From NCBI RefSeq assembly GCF_000372725.1, contig NW_005200333.1, positions 796,725 to 860,724 of the forward strand: a stretch of DNA of 64,000 nucleotides, read 5' to 3'. Positions 54,893 to 64,000 of this stretch are shown here, in pieces. Numbering within the stretch: position 1 is the stretch's first letter; each line of letters starts with the position of its first letter. Made by a program: the position numbers and the translations under genes. This stretch comes from Emiliania huxleyi CCMP1516. Its lineage: Eukaryota; Haptophyta; Isochrysidales; Noelaerhabdaceae. The notes beneath the pieces were generated by a model. That model did not search any database. It was not told the origin of the DNA and saw only the letters and a program-made list of their open reading frames with translations.

Positions 54893-56015
54893 ATGCCTGT
54901 TCTCAACACCTTCCGCACGGAAAACACGACCGTATTCACGGGTGCGCAGATCGTTGCGGCACCGCCAAAACAGGAGGCAAAATCCGTCCTCACTGCGGCC
55001 AAACCCTTCCTCACCGGCTCGATCGCGGGCTGCTTTTCGACGTGCTGCATTCGTGCGTGCCGCCCAAAAAGCACTCCCACATCCCTCGTGCCGCCCAGAA
55101 GCACATTGCCTCGTGTCGCCCAGAAGCGCTCCCACATTGCCTCGGTAGGAGCACAACCCACGTCACGCCTCCACCCCTCCGCCCCACGCAGAGCCGATGG
55201 ACATGATCAAGGTGCGGATTCAGCTGAATGCGGCCTCCGGCGCCGCCGCCTCGCCCGTCGGCATCGCCTCCAAGATGATCGCCGAGGAGGGCGTCGCCTC
55301 GCTCTACGCAGGCCTATCTGCTGGGCTCACCCGCCAAGTCGTCTACACCGGCAGCAGGAGCGCTTCACCCGCCCCACCCCCCGCCTCTCCTCCTCCTCCG
55401 CCCCACCCCGGCCCTCCCCGCCTCTCCTCTCCTCCTCCTCCGCCCCACCTCCACCTCCCGCCTCTCCTCGCCTCCTCCGCCCCACCCCTCCACCTCCCGC
55501 CTCATTCCTCTCCCGCCTCTCCTTTCCTATCCTCCGCCCCACCGTGCCGGCCGCCCCGCCCCGCCCCGCCCCCGGGCAGACAGGCTCGGCTTGTATGACG
55601 TCTTTACCGACAAGGCCAAGGAAGCAAACGGCGGCAAGCCGTTGCCGCTCCACCAGACGGCGCCCGCATCTCCCACATCTCCCCACATCTCCCCACATCT
55701 ACCCACATCTCCCATGGTCTCCCCGTATCTCCACTAGCGCTGTTCGCCTAGAAATCGGAAGACGTATCTTCTTGTACTCCAGCTGGGTCCCGAGAGGACG
55801 CGAACTCCGCCGCATTCGACCGCATCCCGCTGTCTTCATCCCGCTGTCTTCACAGCACTCGTGCCCCTCGTCTCCACGCGGTGCTGTGAGGACAGGCGCT
55901 GTGCGCGCTCGCGGCGGGCGGCATCGCTGCGGTGGTGGGCAACCCAGCCGACCTCTCCCTCGTGCGCATGCAGGCGGCGCCCCGTCGCACATTCACACTC
56001 ACACACACGCACACG

Positions 56016-56088
<73 letters not shown>

Positions 56089-57368
56089 CCTCTCTTAAAC
56101 GCTCAACTACCCCCCCCCCCCCCCAAAGGCCGACTCGATGCTCCCGCCCGCCGAGCGGCGCGGCTACTCGTCGGTGGTCTCAAGGAACTGTGAACAGCGT
56201 CTCTTCACACCTGCAGCTGTGAACAGGCGCGGCTACTCGTCGGTGGTCTCAAGGAACTGTGAACAGCGTCTCTTCACACCTGCAGCTGTGAACAGGCGCG
56301 GCTACTCGTCGGTGGTCTCAAGGAACTGTGAACAGCGTCTCTTCACACCTGCAGCTGTGAACAGGCGCGGCTACTCGTCGGTGGTCTCTGCGCTGCTGTC
56401 GATCGTGAAGCACGAGGGCCCGCTCGGCCTTCTCAAAGGTTCCACATCTCCCCGCATCTCCCCATATCTCCCCAGATCTCAAGTCCGCCTAGCACCGAGA
56501 GACGCGCATTCGGCTGCCGTCGGCAGCAGTCAGCCGCATATCCCGCCCGTACTCGTAGCCGTGGTGAAGTGACGGCGGTGCGCTGAGTAGTACTCTACAC
56601 CCGAGGCCGCACTCTCGCCCCCGCGCTGGCGGGAGCACCACGTAGCAGCGAGTCATGAACGAAGCCGTTGAGGCGGTGCTCCCTCCCACGGCGCAGGAGC
56701 TGGCCCGACGGCGACGCGGGCGATGGGCCTCAACCTCGGGATGCTGGGCGGCAACACGGAGGCGAAGAAGCACCTCAAGCAGGCGGAGATAGGCGGAGAG
56801 AGAGGAGATGTAGAAGCACCTCCTCCCCTCCGCCCCTCTCCCCTCCCCTCTCCCCTCCCTTCCCCTCCCCTCCCCTCTCCCCTCCTCGCCTCCCCTGCCC
56901 CCGCCTCGCCTCTCCCCTCCCCTCTCTTCGTTTCCCCTCCTCTCCTCTCCCCCCCCCTCCCCGCCCCTCTCCCCTCCCCTCTCTCCCCCCCTCCCCGCCC
57001 GGCCGAGGCCCGATTCGCATCAGCCACCGACGAGCAGCTCTCACAAGGAACGGCACTGTTCTCAGGCGGGGCTCGAGGGCAACGCGCTCATCTTCTCCGC
57101 CTCCGCCATCGCCGGCTTCTTTGCGAGCGCCTTCTCGCTCCCCTTCGACTACGTCAAGACGCAGATCCAAAAGCAAAAGCCGGACGCCGCCGGCCGGCTG
57201 CAGTACGCGTCGTCTGCCGACTGCGCGCTGCAGACGCTGCGCGCGGGCGGGCCGCTCCGCTTCTACGCCGGCTTCCCAACCTACTACTTCCGCATCGCGC
57301 CGCACGCGATGATCACGCTCGTCGCGGCGGACAAGGTGAAGCAGGCGTGGAAGCGGATGGGCGTCTGA
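54893..57368 (+). CDS. Mitochondrial 2-oxoglutarate/malate-type carrier (SLC25 family)
   Basis: Eight exons, 322 residues: 54893-55052, 55192-55350, 55580-55659, 55896-55973, 56129-56157, 56365-56438, 56697-56782, 57066-57368. Donors are GT, GC, GC, GC, GC, GT, GC. The three carrier signatures are present: PMDMIKVRIQ, PADLSLVRMQ and PFDYVKTQIQ, each after a first transmembrane helix of its repeat. VRMQADSMLPPAERRGYSSV matches the oxoglutarate carrier pattern (RM-x-AD-x-xLP-x-xxRRGY). Conserved ends FRIAPHAMITLVAADKVKQA and WKRM are also of this type. It should exchange dicarboxylates across the mitochondrial inner membrane. Intron 5 (56158-56364) holds three perfect copies of a 69-nt unit; several others contain ATCTCCCC arrays or a CA run. 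Confidence 0.9.
55997..56086. repeat. (CA)n microsatellite in a carrier intron
   Basis: About 35-40 CA units, imperfect at the start. Confidence 0.95.
56158..56364 (+). mobile_element. Triple introner-like insertion in the carrier gene
   Basis: Three identical 69-nt units (starts 56158, 56227, 56296). Each is a 24-nt exon copy (GCGCGGCTACTCGTCGGTGG, then TCTC), a 6-nt spacer AAGGAA and the 39-nt insert at 56188, 56257 and 56326. The exon copy occurs a fourth time at 56365, where the coding sequence resumes. The whole is in frame if unspliced (23 residues per unit), but the protein family requires a single RRGYSSVVS, so 207 nt should be removed as one GC-AG intron or stepwise. Confidence 0.9.
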
Positions 57369-59000
57369 GCGCCTCCCCGTCCGTCCGCCCCCCTCCCCCC
57401 CCCCCTCCTCCACCCCGCCCACTTGTACGTGCGAGTGTGTGGAGCGGAGCGGTTCGTCCCGCGCGCTGGCCGCTTGGCGGCGTGCGCGTGGCGCCGTCCT
57501 CGTACGAGACGCTCTCGGGGATGGCGGTCATGTGAGCAGGAACAGGATACTGTCCAACAACGATAATGTATAAAAGAAACGGCGCGCGGTTTCGGCAAAA
57601 CGGCATTCCGCTCGGCCTCGGGTTTGCTGGTTGCTGCTTCTTCGTTATCTCGCTCCTCTGCCCTTGCCCTTGCCCTGGTCTTGTCGTTATTTCGTACCGA
57701 CTGGGTGGCGATCGAGGCTGCCTTCCCCACTACCTCAGTTCCCTCGTCACCTCTCCTGCTCTGGGGTGGCGCGGGGGCCCCCGGCCCACACCGTGCGCCG
57801 CGCACAGCAGACAGCAGTGCGGAAACGGGGCTCCGGCTCTATTAGTCTCTATTAGCACCAACTTCCCGATTAAGTACGGTTAAGTAGAGGGAAGATTTGG
57901 AGAGATCTCGAGGAGTACATACAGATAGACCCTCCAACCATCAGAAAACTCCGACCTGATCGGTCGTACTGACCGCCGACAGATCACTCCACAGCAGACA
58001 GGCCGACGTCTGCACGCGGCCGGCCGGGCGAGAGGCTTGACACGATCCGACCCTGCGACCCTGACGCTGCTGCTCTAGCTATCAGCCATGCACTGCTGAC
58101 TGCTGCCACAATGTGCGACCTGTGCTGGCCCACTTGGCGGCCTTCCCGGTCAGTGGTGAGGCGCAGTTCAGAGCTGTCGATGGCGCGATGCCGCACTGGT
58201 CCCACATCGGTGACACGAGACCACCACGTTTGCCGGTCCAAGAGAGAGGCACCGGCGCTGTCCTGAGAAGGTGCGTGGTCCCTCTTGACTGCCCATGCGC
58301 GCGAGGCTGTGTAGGCATAGCCTCGAGAGTGCCAGCAGCCAATCCGAGGCGACGCGCATTGCGTCAGAAGCGTGCACACGATGGAAGGACACCTTCCTAC
58401 TGGCCGTACGATCAGGTCGTCACTGAATGCTTGATACTAAGGCCGCGAGCTATGCAGGTGATCAATTGTGCATCAGGGCACGGTCAGCAGCGCCGACAGG
58501 CTGTCGCAAGGCGTGATAGCATGGCCGCAGGTACGCCGAATTCCCATGAAAACATAAAGAAGTAAAAAATCGCCAACCCCCCCCCCCCCCAAAAAAATCG
58601 GCGCCTGCGGCGGGCCATGGGACCCCATCGCCCCCCCCGCATGGACACCCTCTGGGGCCCCCGCGCCGGCCCAGAGCTCTCCTGCTGGAGCTAGCTCCTC
58701 TCTCTTTCTTTCGGGTATGGTCTATGGAGTCTGTGAGTGCGGGCAGCGAGCAGGCAATCACGGGCGCTATTTTGTCTTACTCCTCTTCGGCGAGCGCTCC
58801 AAATCTAGACCCCATCGCCTTTAAGGAGGGTGCCCTGGTGCAGTTGATTCTTCTCACAACGCATGGTACCCAACGCGGGAAAAGCATATCCACCTCGAGA
58901 ACCTCGAGAACAACGCATGGCCCCCTCCGCCCCTCCCGGGCCCCCCGCCCGGGGGGCGCCCCCCGGGCCCTTTGGGCCTGCAGCGGTTGAGCGAAAAGCC
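57369..59000. other. Spacer, no supported gene
   Basis: A CA-free, mixed region; C-runs at about 57391-57406 and 58579-58590. Open frames at 57566-57883 and 58082-58392 have no recognised domain. The extension upstream of the PEX3 ATG is out of family. Confidence 0.5.
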
Positions 59001-61040
59001 ATGGGGTTGGTGCGATGGCTTTGGCGACACAAGCGCTCTGTCGCCGTCGTCTCTGTGGCGGCTGCGGGCGCGTACACCGCCTACCGACTGTGGCGGCGCG
59101 GCCGCAGCCTCGAAGAGCTCCTGCTCGAGCAGCTTCTCGGGGCCGCCGCGGCAGACGGCGGCGGCGGCGGCGCCGCTGCTACGCGGCGCAGTGAGGAGCG
59201 GCTGCACGAGCACTTCCGCGTGACGCAGCGCGAATGCGATGCGCTACTCGAGCGGCATGTGGCGGCGCTGCGCGCGCAGGTCCAGAGCCAACTCGACCCG
59301 AAGCCAGTCCGCGCCCGGATGCGCGCCGAGGGGAGCGAGGCAGACGGCAGCGGCGGGTGGCGCGAGCTCAAGGTGCTCGGCTTCGCGCGGGCGGTGGGGT
59401 CAGTGTACGTGCTCGCCCTCCTCGCGCTCCGCCTGCGCGTCCGCCTCAACATCGTCGCGCGCCACTACCTCGCCGAGCGGGAAGCGAGCGGAGGCGTGCT
59501 TGCCGGGCCCGAGAAAAGACATGCTCGAGAATTAGTTAGGGAACAGCGGGGCCGGCCCCGAGAGCACGGGCGCCTCGGGCGTCGCCCGACCGTTGCGCGG
59601 GCGCGCTAGGCGAGCCGCTGAGCAGGGCGGCCAAGCTCGCCTTCCTCTCCGCTGACCATCTCTGCTCCTCCGGCTTTGCGCCGCTGCTGGCGCGGGTCAG
59701 GCGGGCCGCTGAGGCGCGTGTGGCGGATTTGCCTCTCGACGCGGCGTTGTCGGCAGACGAGCTCTCCGCCATCGTCGCGGCGGTACGCGACGAGCTCGAG
59801 GGGACGCACGACAGCGAAGACACGCCGCCCGTGCACGCCTTCCTGCAAGAGCCGCGAGATCTGGGGAGATCGAGATCTGGGGAGATCGCGCACGCGTTCC
59901 TGCAAGAGCCGCGACTCGACGACCCTGCAGCCCCCACCGGCGGAGGCGGAGGCGGAGGCGGAGGCGGAGGCGGAGGCGGAGGCGGAGGCGACCCGCAGCT
60001 AGCGACGCTCGCTTCCGAGTCGCGGTCGGCGTGCAGCGGCGAGCAGTTCCACGCCGCCCTGTCCGACATGCTCGCCGCCCTAGAAGCGGAAGATCTCCCC
60101 GTATCTCCCCGTATCTCCCCGTATCTCCCCGTATCTCCCCGTATCTGTCTGGACATTACTCACTCTGCGTCTGTCGCTCGTCTTCACACAGTGCTCTGCG
60201 TGCTCTGCACGGTACCGTCCTCCCGCCCTGATGTCGGCGTATTCAGCACGTAGGCTCGACGCCGCCTTCGCCGCCCTCGACGGGCACTTCCGCGCCCTTG
60301 TCGCGCCGCCCGCGCCGCCGCCGGACAGAGCCCACGACGACGGCGGCAACGGCGGCGGAAACAACGGCGGCGGAAACGGAAAGGGCGCCGCGCCGCCGGC
60401 GGTGCCGCTGGCGACGCTGATTCCAAAGCTGATCAAGCTGCCGGCGTGGGTCTTGCCCGACCCCGCAGGGCAGCCGCCCGCCGCCACGCCAAACGGCTCC
60501 GCGCAGCAGGCGACCGCACCAAACGGCGGCGGCCCTACCGGCGGCGGCCCTGGTGGCGGCGGCGCGACCTTGGGTGAGGTGTCCAGGTCTAGAAGCAGAA
60601 GATCGTGCTCTTGTCTCCCAGCTAGCGCTCGACAGGACCGCCGTATTCCGCTGTCTTCGCTGTCTTCGCACCCCTCGTCTTCACGCGGTGCTCTTACACT
60701 GCACAATGCTGTATTCCCGCCCCCAGGTTGGCGCATTCACGCAAAAGACAACCCCGGGCCCAGATCACACGCCTCGGACAGTCGAGAACGGACAGGCAGA
60801 CAGAGATCGCGACTAGTCAGACATGCAACGTTTTTCACCACGTAGGCCGCCATGTCCCTCGTCTCGGTTCCGTCGCTCGGCGAGCTCTGCTGGAGCTTGT
60901 TCCTCGCTGCGCCTCCCGACCGCCCCGCGCAACCCGCGCCTCCTCCCCACCGGGTAGAGGCCGAGTCGCGGCCAGGCCCAAGGCTGGACCCGGCGCTCGA
61001 GGCGGCGCTGGATGCCGAGCTCGCCGCGGAGCTCGGCTGA
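59001..61040 (+). CDS. PEX3: Peroxisomal biogenesis factor 3 (PEX3)
   Basis: Four exons, 59001-59493, 59610-60069, 60254-60563 and 60846-61040; 485 residues; all three introns are GC-AG. The N-terminus matches PEX3: MGLVRWLWRHKRSVAVVSVA followed by AAGAYTAYRLWRRGRS, a membrane anchor after an RHK motif. The key block GWRELKVLGFARAVGSVYVL then ALLALRLRVRLNIVARHYL corresponds to the conserved PEX3 core before the PEX19-binding surface. The middle holds a long Gly tract (GGAGGC repeats, 59940-59992), and a 24-residue in-frame duplication around HAFLQEPR. The C-terminal segment GELCWSLFLAA ends the helical bundle. PEX3 docks PEX19 with cargo membrane proteins at peroxisomes or the ER. Confidence 0.85.
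59838..59911 (+). repeat. In-frame exon duplication with a GATCTGGGGAGATC spacer in PEX3
   Basis: GTGCACGCCTTCCTGCAAGA with GCCGCGA occurs at 59838 and again (as CGCACGCGTTCCTGCAAGAG) at about 59889. Between them is GATCTGGGGAGATCGAGATC plus TGGGGAGATC. The insertion stays in frame, and I found no splice pair that removes it cleanly, so it may be read as protein. Confidence 0.6.
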
Positions 61041-61935
61041 CAGCTCGCATGTAATCCCTAGAGTGCATGCCTCTCTCCGGTAGCGAACCGTATTTTCCCC
61101 TCACACAAAGTTCTACGATCTCCGCTTCCGTATGTGTCCGATTGGACCGATTGCGAGCAGAGTAGCGCTCGCTACACGCTACAACCTACATCTTGATATA
61201 GGACTATGAGCGGCGGCGCTCACAATCGTACCAAAGATCTAAGGATTGCGGAGGCGCAGAGCGACAGGATCGGTCCAGCGCCTCGCCGGGGAGCCGCAGG
61301 CACCCTCTCTCCACGGACGGGGCCACGGAAGCCGCTCAATCGGGCGCAGGACGCCTCGGTGTGGGCGGCACGGGCGGGACGCCGCGTCAATCGTATTGAG
61401 GGTACACGAGTATCCACCACACCACGAGTCCGGCTCGCACGAGCTTCGTGCACAAAGCCGCCGTGGCGATCATGTAGATAGAGGGAGCGGACCGTGAGTT
61501 GAGGAAATCGGAGGACGCGACCCACCTCGCCACAGACGGTCCCGCGCCTCGCCGCTATGACGGCCGCACGACCGCAGCTCGTGTGCGTGCGGCCGTCTTT
61601 GTCCGGAGTGAATACTCCAACGCGCTCGTCGGTGGCGGCTTCCTCCAACCTGCGCCGCGCTCGGCGAACCTCGACAGCGCTTTCGGTGGCATGCAGCTCT
61701 TTGCGACAGAAGCCTGGAGAGCAGCTCCTCTGCTGCTCACACACTCTGCACAGTTGACACAGCCTACTGTGCGGCTGTCACAGCTGTGACAGCGATGGGC
61801 TCGCCCTCACTGGCCCTCAGTCACTTGTGCTGCGGCTTGTGTGAGCGACACTGCTCGGCGACTGCCGGCACACTGTGAGACCGTGGGTGTGAGGTAAAAC
61901 CACGCTACCAGCGCTTGGTCACATCGGCCCTGAGG
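61041..61935. other. Spacer, no supported gene
   Basis: 3' flanks of convergent genes. The small frames at 61206-61800 have no domains. Confidence 0.55.
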
Positions 61936-64000
61936 TCAGATCCTTCTACTCTGTTGATGACAAGACTTGTCTACTCGCTGGAGCCGAGCAGGAGGGCCCG
62001 GCGCACAACCCCTGGTCAACTCAGGGTCCACACCCCGTAAGGACGGCCAGAGACCGAGCAACTTCAAGGGAATAGACCAACTGAAGATGTGCGGCTCGGC
62101 CCCAAACAGAAAGCCCAAGCCGATGGTTGGCATCGCACAGAACAGCAGGAACACGACACCAAGAAGCACAAAGACCCAGTGGTCTCAAGTTGATACGTGA
62201 CCAAAGCCGGAGCCGGTTCCTCGGAAAGGTTGGAAGGCGGCGACGACGTCCGACGGCAAAGCCAACAGCTGTCAGGCACACGACGATTGGGCTGAGCAGG
62301 GCCGTGACGAAGACAGCGACGCGAAGTATATCCGCTACGATGGGCTTCGTCAGGGTCGCGTCTCCCGAGGAGGAAACGAACAAGATGGTTGGAGCGGCGA
62401 ACGTCCAAAACAAGAGGGGCAGGCCCGCGACGGCGTGTATTGCCTTCGCCCAAGGATCCGGGATATCTTGCCCGACGATCGCCGCGATCCGACCCGAAGC
62501 GTTTGGCGACTCCGCCACAGCCAAGTAAGTGAGCGCTCCAAAGGCAATGAGGAAGCATAGCAGGCTGCTGACGCCGATCACATCCTCCCCTCGTGTGAGG
62601 CCCAGCCAGTCCGGAGCAAGTGCGAACCACGGAGGGGGCGACGGCGGCGAGGGCGGAGACGGCGGCGGCGGCGGCGAAGGCGGCGAGGGCGGAGACGGTG
62701 GCGGCGAGGGCGGCGAGGGCGGCGAAGGCGGCGAGCGCGGCGGCGGCGGCGGCGATGGCGGCGGCGGCGGCGATGGCGGCGGCGGCGGCGGCGATGGCGG
62801 CGGCGGCGGCGATGGCGGCGGCGGCGGCGGCGATGGCGGCGGCGGCCGCGATGGCGGCGGCGATGGCGATGGCGGTTGCGGTGGCAATGGCGGTGGCCGC
62901 GGTGGTGATGGCAACGGCAGCCCCGAGCTGAAAGCCCAGCCGACCCTGTTCGTCGTGATGAACTGCATACCAGCGTCCATGCTCGGCGTGTAGCCTTCTC
63001 CCTGCGCAAAGTACTTATAGTAGCAGGACCACCACTGATTGCCATCCGCGTTGCTTTGGAAGGCGTCGACAAGCAAGTCCCATCCGTCGTACGCCTGTCC
63101 GTTCCCGTTCCACCGGCCGACAAAATCCTTTGTCAGGTCGCGGTCCTGCTGCCCACTGTCTCCACCACAGGCGCAGAGCCATCCTCTGGCCAACGAGTTG
63201 GGAGGGCGGTGCCATCTGCATACTCGACCATCCCTGGAGTACGAGCAAAAGTAGAGGGTGCCCGCTTCCAGCAAGGTGGGCGACGCAGAGGATGCCGCAC
63301 CATTGACGCCGAGCGCCCGCCACTCCAGCCCGTCGGCGCACGGGTCGACGGTACCAGCGTGGATGGTGTATTGATTGCGATTAAACCACAACTGCATCCC
63401 GGCGGTGATTGTTCGGCTGGCCGTCAGGAACTGGCTCCCCCCATTCAAGATCCCCCGTCACCTCTGCTGGTCCTCGTGCAGCCAAGCAGGCTGGTGGCGG
63501 AAGTGGCGGCGGTGGGGCAGGCGCCTCGCCAGGAAGGTACGGAGGCAGCAAAGGTGGCTCTGGCGGCAGCGGCAGCGGCTCCGACGGCGGCGGCGATGGC
63601 GGCGGCGGCGGCGAGGGCGGCGGCGGCGGCGGCGAAGGCGAAGGCGGCGGAGACGGTGGCGGCGAGGGCGGCGAGGGCGGCGAAGGCGGCGAGCGCGGTG
63701 GCGGCGGCGGCGATGGCGGCGGCGGCGGCGAAGGCGGCGAGCGCGGCGGCGGCGGCGGCGATGGCGGCGGCGGCGGCGATGGCGGCGGCGGCGGCGGCGA
63801 TGGCGGCGGCGGCGGCGATGGCGGCGCCGGCGGCGGCGATGGCGGCGGCGGCGGCGATGGCGGCGGCGGCGGCGGCGATGGCGGCGGCGGTGGTGAGGGT
63901 GGTAGTCGTGAGGTTATGGCGTACAGGCGCTGCGCGGCGGCGATGGCGGCGTCGTCCGAGTCCTCGACGACGAGAGCGACCATCGCCTCGGTGGCGCCGG
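61936..64000 (-). CDS. SPP-rich (pherophorin-like) membrane protein, runs off the right edge
   Basis: The minus-strand frame enters at the window end (MVALVVEDSDDAAIAAAQRL) and goes into a Ser-Pro array (63900-63590). Reading then shifts near 63440 to the frame holding MQLWFNRNQYTIHAGTVDPC and DFVGRWNGNGQAYDGWDLLV, with conserved Trp, Cys and Gly. A second Ser-Pro array (62920-62640) follows. Hydrophobic segments come next: VIGVSSLLCFLIAFGALTYL, LPLLFWTFAAPTILFVSS, VFVTALLSPIVVCLTAVGF and, after another frame change near 62240, LLGVVFLLFCAMPTIGLGFL. The frame changes imply short introns or sequence errors. The layout suggests a cell-surface adhesion or wall-linked protein anchored by several helices. 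It is incomplete at its 5' end. Confidence 0.6.

Noticed and set aside
56028-56084. Poly-Thr/His or Cys/Val ORFs across the CA run
   Set aside because: Microsatellite translation artefacts inside an intron.
58082-58392. Overlapping 74-131-residue ORFs as a small gene
   Set aside because: Several frames are equally open on both strands and none has a domain.

Overview
The window is nuclear DNA of a GC-rich, gene-dense unicellular eukaryote, most probably a photosynthetic protist with a secondary plastid. A haptophyte-type alga is my best guess; this is inference from gene content. The window holds a CYP97-type carotenoid hydroxylase-like P450, a DUF4079 plastid-type membrane protein, a presequence ending LRLRGG, plant-type AP2 domains, SPP-rich adhesion proteins, a PEX3, an SLC25 mitochondrial carrier and a COQ8 kinase. 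Genes are cut by many short introns (44-467 nt) and separated by repeat-rich spacers. ORF calls that began at GTG or TTG were moved to the first sensible ATG.

Layout. 0-9 kb: an assembly-damaged end, a FUN14/EF-hand protein, an ARM/U-box membrane E3, a methyltransferase-like protein and an AP2 protein, then two non-autonomous DNA transposons. 10-16 kb: minisatellites and two multi-pass membrane-protein genes transcribed divergently, one with an internal duplication. 17-25 kb: an ankyrin protein, a COQ8-like kinase and a K+-dependent Na+/Ca2+ exchanger. 25-36 kb: a beta-propeller fragment, a WBP2/GRAM protein, a DUF4079 protein, an ATP-dependent DNA ligase, and a glycosidase C-terminal fragment next to a transposon. 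36-49 kb: the P450, SANT-like ORFs, an ankyrin protein, an MAPR (cytochrome b5-like) protein and a C69 peptidase. 49-64 kb: a coiled-coil protein, a LINE 3' half, a second U-box protein, the mitochondrial carrier, PEX3 and the start of an SPP-rich membrane protein that runs off the right edge.

The main result concerns introns. By hand I built frame-consistent models for eleven spliced genes with 47 introns. All end in AG, but donors are GC in about 24, GT in about 19 and GA in about 4. At least thirteen introns are flanked by a direct duplication of 11-35 nt of exon: copy 1 opens the intron and supplies the donor, copy 2 opens the next exon, and between them lies a short insert. One 39-nt insert occurs with almost the same sequence in three unrelated genes (COQ8, DNA ligase, and three tandem copies in the mitochondrial carrier). 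Other introns carry arrays of an ATCTCCCC(G/A)-type repeat in either orientation. This looks like a system of active intron gain by introner-like insertion with target duplication, in which the donor is whatever G-dinucleotide the duplicated exon happens to start with.
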